Below are positions 55,401 to 64,000 of a stretch of 64,000 bases of DNA, piece after piece. Source of the DNA: Adiantum capillus-veneris (lineage: Eukaryota; Streptophyta; Polypodiopsida; Polypodiales; Pteridaceae); assembly GCA_014529385.2 (NCBI GenBank), contig CM043968.1:131895518-131959517 (forward strand), written 5' to 3'. Made by a program: the position numbers and the translations under genes. The notes under the pieces are model-generated. The model was not told the DNA's origin and made no database searches. It saw nothing but the letters and a program-made list of their open reading frames with translations. Numbering within the stretch: position 1 is the first letter of the stretch; each line of letters opens with the position of its first letter.

Positions 55401-56518
55401 AATTTGCAGTGAATTTTTGGATTCTTTGAAGGGAAATATGAGCATGATGATGCATATTCCAAAGTGTGGAGCCGTGTGCAAATGAGGGATCCTTCTCACT
55501 CCAATGCTGGTAGTGTACCCTTAACCTCCACACACAATTCTCCTCTATCGAGTGATGAACTACATTGATGGAAGAATTTTACCATCAACAATGGGTACCT
55601 ACTCCACAAGGGGAGAGTTTGTGTATCGACGGACACAGACATTTGGCACCAAATTCTTATGAATGTCATGATACTCCAAGTGCAGGAAACCCGGGTATTG
55701 AAAAGACTTACGCTCTCATACGATGACAAGTTTACTAGCTAGGTTTACACGGCTTTGTTCAAGATTATGTCTTGCATTGCCAAAAATGTCAAGTTAACAA
55801 AGCAAAGTGCCGAAAGGTAGGAGGACTCTTGCATCCTTTGGAGGCTCCCCATGGGAAATGGGAAAGTATCTCTATGGATTTTATTGTGGGTTTACCAACC
55901 ACTGTACGAGGTCATGACTCAGTATGGGTGGTTGTAGACCGGCTGACTAAACCATGTAAGTTTATTCCAACAAAATCAACGATTAAGACTCCAGAATTAG
56001 CCAAGTGATTTGTGGAAAATCTATACAAGTTGTATGGCTTGCCAAGTAACATTGTGAGTGATCATGATCCCAAGTTTAACAATCATTTTTGGAGGGCTGT
56101 GTTTAAACGATTGGGTACACAACTCAACTTTAGTAAAGCCGACCATCTAGAAATGGATGGTTAGATCGAACAAGTTAACCAAGTGCTAGAGGATATGCTA
56201 CGCGCATAAGCTAGCAAGAAACAAACAGACTGTAAAGAATATCTACCTCTTCTTAAGTTTTCTTACAACAGTGCTAAGCGTGTCACAACTATTTAGTCCT
56301 TTCATGCTCATGTATGGTTTTCAACGTAGGTCACCAATTACGGTGGGGTTGGCAACCAAAAAACTCCAGCAGGTTAAGGATTTTCTCCAAGACCATATGG
56401 ATATGCTAAAACTCGCTCGCATCAGAATGTCCGACAAGCGCAAGATTGGTAGAAGAAGTACGCTAATGAGAAACGTCGACAAGTTACCTTTGAGGAAGGG
56501 GAGGAAGTATTTTTACGT
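55401..56518 (+). pseudogene. ChrB integrase (half 2)
   Basis: Degenerate N-terminus, then HCQKCQVNKAKC (zinc cysteines), SISMDFIVGLPTTVRGHDSV (first Asp), VVVDRLTKPCKFIPTKS, IVSDHDPKFNNHFW (second Asp), and MDG, a TAG stop (56162), then IEQVNQVLEDMLRA, where the Glu survives. Later codons at 56271-56510 (SPFMLMYGFQRRSP and a basic stretch) shift frame. Several stops; dead. Confidence 0.9.
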
Positions 56519-56944
56519 GTGCCAAAGCATTTAGAAAGTCTAAAAACTAGACCAACACCTAAATTATCTCCAAGATATTGTGGGCCTTTAAAAATAATCA
56601 AGCGAGTTGGTGATCGTGCCTACAAACTATCGTTACCCACACACTCTCGTATCCATCCGGTGTTTCATGTAAGCCATTTGCGTAAGCGATTACATGGGGA
56701 CGACAATGTCATTGACCAACTGATTCTGGTCGATTTTGTTGAACCTCCTACCCTACCGCATGAAACTGAACAAATTTTGGACTATCATGATTTACGTACG
56801 CGTCATCATGTACGTCAACAAGCTTTAATCAAGTGGAAAGATCGACCTGAGGAAGGTGCCACTTGGGAAAACATTAGTGCTCTTGAAAATAATTTTCCCA
56901 CTTCTGTTTTCGAGGACGAAAACTCTTCCTTAAGGGGGGAGTAA
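56519..56944 (+). pseudogene. ChrB integrase tail and chromodomain (half 2)
   Basis: Open frame: LSPRYCGPLKIIKRVGDRAY, KLSLPTHSRIHPVFHVSHLR (GPY/F module), then EQILDYHDLRTRHHVRQQAL and IKWKDRPEEGATWENISALE, a typical chromodomain, which in such elements steers integration toward chromatin marks. It ends just before the polypurine tract. The upstream frame is broken, so no intact integrase results. Confidence 0.92.
56932..56940 (+). promoter_or_regulatory. ChrB polypurine tract
   Basis: AAGGGGGGA between the chromodomain stop region and the LTR. Confidence 0.8.
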
Positions 56945-57097
56945 TTTCAGGACAAGGGCAAGGTCAGGGAGTCACGGACTACGGCCAAGGGCCAGGCTAG
57001 GCAGTGTGGACAGGGGATCCGATTAGGGCAAGAGGCTGGGAGCCTGCCTTTGGAATGGGAGGAGGATTCCAAGGTCTAGCTACCCTAGGCTTTACAA
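56941..57097 (+). repeat. ChrB 3' LTR (about 158 bp)
   Basis: GTAATTTCAGGACAAGGGC to CTAGGCTTTACA, the inverse of 2796-2957. It joins ChrA RNase H codons at 57098. Confidence 0.85.
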
Positions 57098-58285
57098 AGA
57101 CTCAACTCCAATAAGTGAGTATTATGGGCAGATACAAAAAAGAGCTATTAGATATTCTATATTCCCTAAACACATGGAAACACTATCTCTTGGGGACTCC
57201 ATTCATCCTACAAATAGATCATAAAGCCTCAAGAACTTCATGACGCAAACCAAGCTCTTCGACAAACAAATGAGGTGGAAAAATTTGCTTTTGCAATTTA
57301 AATGTCATAATGCTCACATTGCGACAAGCACAATCAAGTGGTCGAATCACTTTCACAACGACCAAGGGTAAATGTGGTGTCTATAGCAACTCACAATGAT
57401 CTATCTTTTATGATAGATGAGTATGCTACTGACCGAGACTTTAAGTACTTTATTACAGCCTTTGCAATAGGGAAGAAACAAAAACCATTCACCTTGAAGG
57501 ATGATTATCTTCCAAACGACAATAGGCTATGTGCTAATCACCCATACAATAAGAAAGTCATGTATGAGTCCCATACTTCTCCTTCTGCAGGGCAAGAAGG
57601 GATTCCATAGTCTACTCTTTGAGGAGTAGAAATGTATTTCTGCTGGTCTACCATGAAAAGTAAACAAAAAAAAGTATGTTTCAAAATGCGTGGTATACCA
57701 AAAGTTAAAATTTGATCGAGGGATACTATCAAAAATACTATCAAGGCATATCAAATGGCAACCCTCTTCAAATCTCAAATTTTCAAGTATCATGGCTTTC
57801 CAACATCCATAGTGTCGGACAAAGATCCTATAATGACTAGTAATTTTTGGAAGGGTCTCTTTGAGAATCTAGGAAGTAGATTAAATTTCTCTTTTGACCT
57901 ATCATCCAGAAACGGATAACCAAAGTAAAATAACTAATCTAACGATTCTTGATCTACTAAAAACCTATGTCATGGAAGTAGATCAATGTTCTCAATGAGA
58001 GAAGTACCTACCTCTTATAGAGTATGTATACCATGACATTGTACATACTTCTATGGGGAAAGCACCTTTCAAGGTTAAAGAGGGAAGATCCAAAAGTCCC
58101 TTACTACTTAAAGTACATGGGAAGGTCTTTGTCTCCTGATGAATATAGCCAAGACTCACAAGAATCTTTTCCAAAGATCAAAGAGGCTATATCCATCTCA
58201 AAGTAAAGGCAAAAAGGTCTGCTACTAATAAGCACAGAAGAGCCTTAGCCTTTAAGAGATATGATTGAGTCATGCTAAAGTTTCT
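57098..58285 (+). pseudogene. ChrA RNase H end and integrase (half 2)
   Basis: Starts in RNase H at the point where 2958-3065 stops (KKELLDILYSLNTWKHYLL, GTPFILQIDHKASRT), then DEYATDRDFKYFITAFAIGK, NRLCANHPYNKKVMYESHTS (zinc domain) and IVSDKDPIMTSNFWKGLFEN (second catalytic Asp). The first-Asp region is deleted near 57715. Many stops. The last part (about 58200-58285) approaches the C-terminal domain and is interrupted by the TIR element copy. Confidence 0.87.
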
Positions 58286-58830
58286 CAAGGCTCATGTAAG
58301 TTGATAACTAGATGTACCCTCAATGTGTCTCAGGTTTGACTTTCAAACTGTGTGCTCGATCAACTTGCACTTTGGCTACTTGTCCCAATTCAAACCCATC
58401 TAAATTACTCAAAAAACATGGTTATAAAGTTGTGTTAGGTTCTTTGTGTAAATTTGCATCTATTCAAACTCTTTATAGCTTTCATCCCTCCACAAATGAA
58501 CTATAATCACAAAACAAGCAATTGATATAAAGCAATGTTAGTTCTTGCATGTATCTGACTCACAAGTTCGATGGCAGACTCTTTTGGGAAGCCATGATTT
58601 GAAACACAAAAAATTTCTCTCATTTTTTCCTTTTTTCACTTCTTCCCCCTCCCCTCCCCCCCCGCCCCAAATAAATATGATACCCCCCCCCCCCCCCCCC
58701 TTATTATTAAGCTTGGGAGATAAATTATTGAGGGCTTGCCCCTAACTTATACACTTATGTAACTTGTTAAGAAAAACCCCTCCCCTGCACTTACGTGGTG
58801 CGGTAAGTTTTCCATGGTGAATCCCCCGGG
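58286..58830. mobile_element. Second copy of the TIR transposon, end-deleted
   Basis: Inverse of 8365-8865. The right end reads CCATGGTGAATCCCCCGGG, the same terminal repeat. CTACGGGC follows and may be half of an 8-bp duplication. The left terminus and about 250 bp are missing. Carries poly-C runs at 58650-58700 where the other copy has shorter G runs. Confidence 0.8.
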
Positions 58831-59200
58831 CTACGGGCAAGATCCTTCGGGTCACCAAGAGTATTATGCTACCCTAGCAAAAAGATACTATGGTCCTTTT
58901 TAAATTCTTAAGCCAATCAATGAGATGGCCTATCAATTAAAGTTGTCCAACCATTGTCTCATGCACCATGTTTTCCATAAGAGCCTACGTAAGCCTTGTA
59001 AAGGAGCACCACCAAAAGAAGCAATACTTACAGACGCTCCAAAAATCAAAGATCAAGAAGAAGTACTTCAATCTGAGTCCATCCTATGACATGAAGACAA
59101 GGTATTAAGAAATGGTAAGATATCTTATTGAGTTAAAGATTTATCCTTTTAAAGATGCTAAATGGATGCAAGTAACTTAGCTTAAGGAAAATATGAACCT
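58831..59200 (+). pseudogene. ChrA integrase C-terminus and chromodomain-like tail
   Basis: Codons: MAYQLKLSNHCLMHHVFHKS, LRKPCKGAPPKEAILTDAPK, then EEVLQSESIL and a degraded tail. These match the GPY/F module and pre-chromodomain of plant chromoviruses; stops interrupt the chromodomain itself. Confidence 0.8.
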
Positions 59201-59518
59201 GGTCAATTCTTACCATGCTGCACTAGATAAGCATATGAAAATGCATTTTAAATGAACAATGTTTTTGTCTTATAAGACTAGTTCTCTTTTTATTGTGTGC
59301 AAATTTAAATAGTATGTATGCTTAGGATCATGTTTGTGGTGACAACGTCTCACAAACACCAAGTAGAACTTGTCACTGTACTTTGAAAGTATGATACAAA
59401 CTAAAAAGCAGACATGCTTGCGGCAGCTACATCTCCCAAGCACCAAATGGATTAGTCATCCATCTTGGAATGATGTCGTAGGGTAAAAAGGGATCCTATG
59501 ATTTCAAGAGAGAGGTAA
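59201..59518 (+). other. ChrA 3' region before LTR
   Basis: No ORF; ends in the purine-rich TTTCAAGAGAGAGGTAA just before the LTR. Confidence 0.55.
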
Positions 59519-60920
59519 TGTCATAAAATCTAATATCTAACTAACCCAAATGATTTTCTCATATTAAACTGATCATTTATTGTGGGAGAATAAATGGGAA
59601 CAAGAGTTATAATAGAGACATGTGCTTCTAGACCTATCTTAGGAGGGGACCAAAAGGAGATATGGTTGCATCTCAATAGGGGTCCAAAAGGAGATGGTCT
59701 ACCAAAGAGAAATGTGCAATAAGTGCTTCTAGACTTATCTCAACAGGGACCAAGAGGAGAGATGGTTACATCTCAACACGGGTCCAAAAGGAGGTAGTCT
59801 ATCAAAGAGCAACATGCATTGATGGAGCTTAAAAGACCTTAGGGTTAGCTTCATTAAAGACATCCAATAGTTAGTGATAAAGGTTCTTTGATCTTAGGCA
59901 AGATAGGTCTGAGCTAGAGGTGGGAACCTGACCTAAGATTGAGGTGCTTTTCGTGCTTGCTGACTAAGATGCTTGATGACTAAGGTGCTTGTCGTGCTTG
60001 ATGACTAAGGTGCTTGAGTTCCTTGTCGTGCTTGATGGCTAAGGTGCTTGAGGTGCTTGTCATGCTTGATGAGGAAGGTGCTTGAGAAGCTTCCTATGCA
60101 TGTGGGGTAAGGTACTTGAGTCAAAAAGATACCCTACAAAGGAGGGAGAAAGCCCCTAAGTTAGGGGAATCTTTGAATTAACCTCTCACTCACCCAAAGG
60201 GCACCCGTTCTCAAGGGACACATGGGACACATGTCAGATTCTCCCTATTCTTAGCCACATGGTGTGCTTGAATGCTATGTCTAGGCTAAAGAGGGGTCCA
60301 ATGAGCTTCTAGTTGCATTCAACAAATATCTAGATATTTTCAAGCTATCTCTCTCTCTAAGGGGTAAGGAGGACACTTGTCCAAAGACTACCCATGTACT
60401 TGAAATGCATGGTGCATATGATTGGCTTGGTGGGATAGGGTTCCAATGAGCTTGAGGCATGAGCACAAAGTAGAGCTCGCCCCAAGCAAGCAAGGGGTGT
60501 GCTAGGGGGGTATACACCTCACACACACTCATTTTGTGGATTCATTCTCACTTGGTGAATGTAGAGAAACTCTACCTCTGTCTCCAAGCTTGTGAGAAGT
60601 AAGAGCCTACACCAACACTCTTGGCTATGGAATGAAAATCCAACCAAGAGCCATGATTCAATGCTTAAGCTTGCCATCTTCTCCATCTTCATTACTATGC
60701 TATTATGTATGCTAGCAAGAAGAGCGATGATAAGTGAGGAACTATTTCTTTCTCCTATGAAATTTTTCTTCTTCCTCTTCCCTACCCTCATTCCCCGCTA
60801 GCTCTCTCCACCTTAGAAGGTGTTTGAGGCCTTGAGACTGAGGCTTGGGATAGTTAATGTTTTCTATAGAGTTTATGTTATGATTGTGATGCATGAAGCT
60901 TTCCATCTTCATTGCATCAC
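59519..60920 (+). repeat. ChrA 3' LTR, truncated at its end
   Basis: Starts TGTCATAAAATC; the inverse of 7219-8181 but with about 670 bp extra (59770-60480), which are also present in the LTR at 63053. It stops about 310 bp short of the LTR end, at CATTGCATCAC, where minus-strand ChrA protease begins. Confidence 0.85.
59935..60110. repeat. Minisatellite in ChrA LTR
   Basis: GTGCTTGATGACTAAGGTGC and variants recur four to five times with spacings of about 24-33 bp. Confidence 0.8.
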
Positions 60921-61149
60921 CATCATCATCTTCATTGCATCCGTTAATATGAGGTTGTGAGCAGAGCCAAGGTCAAACAAGATGAAGGCATCATGTTTCC
61001 TTATCTTTTTCCAAGCATAGGAGAGAGGTGATGCTTTGTAATGAGAATCCTCTTTTGGAGCTTTGATGGTGGAAGCTCTAGGAGTCTCAATGTGGGATTT
61101 CCTTTGGGACAAGAATGATAGCCATGTCCTTGCTCCCCACACAAAACAC
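60921..61149 (-). pseudogene. ChrA protease start, minus-strand copy
   Basis: Minus-strand codons: HKCFVWGARTW (zinc knuckle with its second Cys replaced), KASPLSYAWKKIRKHDAFIL, FDLGSAHNLILTDAMK. FDLGSAHNLI stands where plant elements have FDSGATHNFI or FDPGSTHNFI. The frame is cut after about 10 further codons by the inverted LTR. Confidence 0.85.
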
Positions 61150-62639
61150 TTATGGTCCTTGCAAAAAGCTTAAAGCTCTTCGGGAGAGAATTTGTTTTTA
61201 TCTTTGTAAACTTCCTTCTCCTTGGACCGATTGTTGTTGTTGTTATTGAAACTGCCTTGGGAAGAATTTTGGGCTTTGGTTTTCCCCTTTACATCAATTT
61301 TATCTTTGTTTTCCATGGGCTTGACATTCCATCTAGACCCTTGTTGCAAACATGGTGTGGTGGATTACTTGGGTGATAGAAACAGACCATTGGGGGTTGA
61401 CATACTTGGTCATTTCTTTAGGTTACCTGGCACAAAATGGTTGCTTTTGCTCGGTGAAGTCTATCTTTTGGAAGATAGTATCCTTGAGATGTAAATCCCA
61501 AAAGTTGTCCACATATTTGTGAATAGACTCATGTGAGAGAAGCTTCAAAATGCGCGATTTGATAAGTACTTTGTCCTTTACATTGCTTGCAAGGAATTTC
61601 TTTATGATGGAAACTTAGAGTTTTCCATGTCTTTGGGGCTTTGCTGTTGCCACGAAGATTAGACCACCATTGACGAGACAATTTTTGGAAGTGCATAGCT
61701 ACATATTGTAGCCTTGAGGACTTTGTGAAGCCCTCGTCTTCAAGGGCCACATCAAATTGCTGGATGAAGGTCAATAATTTGTTGGTGGCACCAAAAGTGC
61801 CATCATAGGTGAGAAAAGAGATACTCTTTCCTACCTCTTTGAACTTCTTGAGCTTTTGTGACCTTTGCCATGCAGGGTATGATTTTCGATGTCCTCTCCT
61901 CTTATATTCTCTAGGAGAATAGCCACCCGGGGCGGTCACTTTTTAGAATGTGTATGATATCACGTGAATTAACCAGAGAGGATTATTAAAATACCAAAAT
62001 GTATAAAAATGTATACATACAGCGGGGGGTGGGGGTTTTTTAAATAGGCTCATAGTGTAAGTATAGTATGTATATTGGGGTATTATTAATTACCTCTTGA
62101 ACGCACGTGATATAGGGGTCTTTTGATAAGTGACTGCCCCGGGAATAGCCATAGCTTTCTTCAAAAGAGGAGGAAGGTGAAGAAGAAGGAGAAGAGGGTG
62201 ACCTCTTTCTTGATCTTTTCTTTCTTTGTTTCCTCTCTTCCCTTTTGGAGTGATGAGGAGAAGGACTGTGTGTTGACCTTTCCTCTTGGGAGGAGTTGGC
62301 GATCGTCTAGACCGTCGTCTTCATGGAGTCACATCTTTAGAGGAACTTAGGGATTCATCACTTTCTTGTTCTTTGGATTCCTCCTCTCGTATGGGAGAGT
62401 CTTCTTTTGGGGGTCTCATCAAGAGGCCTCCTAAGCTCTCTCTCCTCTTGGAGAGGAAGGGAAATTCGATAAGCACGAAGTTGTTGAGTATATTTGGCTT
62501 GCAAAGCAGGGTTGCCCATAGCTTGCTGCAACCTAGTAACAAGATAATTAATAAACATGGAGGCATCATCATTAGCACCTTCATGTGCAAAATCAAAGTT
62601 ATCAATGTTCATTCTACTCTCTTGGTTATTGACAACCAT
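61150..62639 (-). pseudogene. ChrA gag, minus-strand copy
   Basis: ATG at 62639 opens MVVNNQESRMNIDNF, then YLVTRLQQAMGNPALQAKYT; an Arg/Ser-rich break region (61940-62320) with low complexity; and the capsid part at 61939-61529: FLTYDGTFGATNKLLTFIQQ, FDVALEDEGFTKSSRLQYVA and LSRQWWSNLRG, typical of a Ty3 capsid. It continues through an Asn-rich linker (about 61240) to the zinc knuckle. Frames change at least twice. This is the longest ChrA gag here and shows what half 1 (6672) has lost. Confidence 0.85.
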
Positions 62640-63039
62640 GCGAACTATACTTATCTGACTACTAAGTGTATTCTTTGGCAATTCAAAACCTTAGTTGCTA
62701 CTCCTCGTAGCCTTTGAAAATTAGCACTTAAGTATTTACACCCACGACTCAAATTGGTTAATTATAGAGAGTAGTAGGGTTGGGTCTATATTGCAGAATT
62801 GGCGAGGTCTAGCTCCTTTTGGACTTCTTATGGCTCAATAATGGTAAAGCCGTAGGAAAATCTAAAAAGACCCCATTATGAAGACCAAAGCTCCCGAGGT
62901 GTGCACCATATCCTACGTAGTGGGCTCAACAAAATCGTTAATAGATCCCTATCCCACTTAACCTAATATAATTAACAAAATCAACCATTAATACGATACT
63001 TAAGTACCTCTCTTCTTAAGCAAGAAAAGAGAAACCAAT
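62640..63039 (-). other. ChrA 5' leader, minus-strand copy
   Basis: Matches 6805-7204; no ORF supported. Confidence 0.6.
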
Positions 63040-63052
63040 GCTTTGATACCAA
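63040..63052 (-). promoter_or_regulatory. ChrA primer binding site, minus-strand copy
   Basis: Minus strand TTGGTATCAAAGC, one change from the tRNA-iMet site, beside the LTR. Confidence 0.8.
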
Positions 63053-64000
63053 TGTAATGGAACTGGCCTATGAGCGAAGAGAATTAGAGTGAGAATTTTT
63101 GTGAGATTACTTTGAGAACATAGAGGGTGAACTTAATTAATGGTAGCAACATAAACATGGTACTTAATTAACTTGGTGTGAACAATACTTTTGCAAGAGA
63201 GAGTATTGGAGAACATGAAAATAGTTGAGGAATCGATTACCTGAAGCCGGTCCCCCCTCCAAAAGGAATTTTTATTTTAGATTCTCCCATCAAGAGAGAC
63301 TTGGTACAATACAATATTTGTGTTCCTTGTGACCTAGGTGATGTAATGAAGATGGAAAGCTTCATGCATTACGAGCATAACATAAACTTTGCAAAAAGCA
63401 TTAACTATCCCAAGCCTCAGTTCCAAGGCCTCAAACACCTTCGAAGGTGGAGAGAGCTACCGGGCAATGAGGGTAAGGAGGAAGGGGAAGAAGAATCATT
63501 CATAGGAGAAAGATATAATTTCTCACTTATCATCACTCTTCTTGCTTAGCATAGCATAATAGCATAGTAATGAAGATGAAGAAGATGTCAAGATTAAGCA
63601 TTGAATCATGGCTCTTGGTTGGATTTTGCATTCCATAGCCAAGAGTGTTGGTGTAGGCTCTCAACTTCTCAACAAGCTTGGAGAAGAAGATGGAGCTCTT
63701 GCACTTTTCACTTCACACAATGAGAGAGAGAGAGAGAGAGAGAGAGAGTATACCCCCTCTTATGCTTGGTCCACCCCTCTCTCCACTCTCTCTCTCTCTG
63801 TATTATTTAATCATATCATTTGGACATGTGTCCTCTTTTTCCTCTTTGAGAGAAAGAACTTAATTATTTATTTTATGCATCTGGATTCTCATTGGACCCT
63901 TTAAAGCCTATCCAATAGGATTCAAGCACATCATGAGGGCCACATGAGGAGGATCTTGACATGTGTGTTTTATGCTTCTTAAAATATCATGTTTGAATTG
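63053..64000 (-). repeat. ChrA 5' LTR, runs off right edge
   Basis: Starts TGTAATGG as at 7219. Matches copy 1 to about 63715, then matches the extra block of the 59.5-kb LTR in inverse (CATTGGACCC, GATTCAAGCACATCATG region). Contains (GA)n at 63722-63748. Confidence 0.85.

Overview
This window looks like nuclear DNA of a land plant and consists almost entirely of nested, mostly broken LTR retrotransposons. I see no intact host gene, tRNA, rRNA or CRISPR array. The plant assignment rests on plant-type Ty3 (chromodomain and Tat-like) and Ty1/copia elements, tRNA-iMet primer sites and one fragment of a plant pentatricopeptide-repeat (PPR) gene (54190-54420). A seed-free plant such as a fern or lycophyte is possible, given the PPR wording and two Ty3 elements of a type I know best from fungi. 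That is inference only.

Left part (1-19372). A chromovirus, here ChrA, lies on the minus strand at 2958-8181. It is interrupted by a short-LTR element carrying two tandem arrays (3066-6024) and joined to a second chromovirus, ChrB (1-2957). A plus-strand ChrA copy follows (8182-17930). It is split by a 755-bp TIR transposon with a perfect 8-bp target duplication (8365-9119) and by a non-coding LARD-like retroelement with a perfect 5-bp duplication (10782-17131).

Centre (19373-45113). One Russian doll. Fun-1, a fungal-type Ty3 element (LTRs 19373-21146 and 43346-45113, minus strand), carries Tat-1 inside its gag (LTRs 26532-30417 and 42075-43226, minus). Tat-1 carries a young copia element (32328-37573, plus, perfect CAAAT duplication) between its two RNase H domains. 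A 2.7-kb solo-LTR-like insertion (27643-30322) lies inside its left LTR. Fun-1 LTRs and the Tat-1 leader encode related 70-72-residue sense-strand ORFs, the most interesting signal in the window.

Right part (45114-64000). A gag-protease fragment of a second fungal-type element (Fun-2, 47100-48684), a long stretch of unrecognised DNA with simple repeats and a palindromic repeat family, the PPR fragment, the 3' half of ChrB (55066-57097) joined to the 3' half of ChrA (57098-60920), and a minus-strand ChrA gag-protease with its 5' LTR running off the right edge. The two ChrA/ChrB halves at the window's ends complement each other and may be one composite separated by rearrangement.

All positions, repeat periods and identities were read by hand from the sequence. 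Family names such as ChrA and Fun-1 are local labels.
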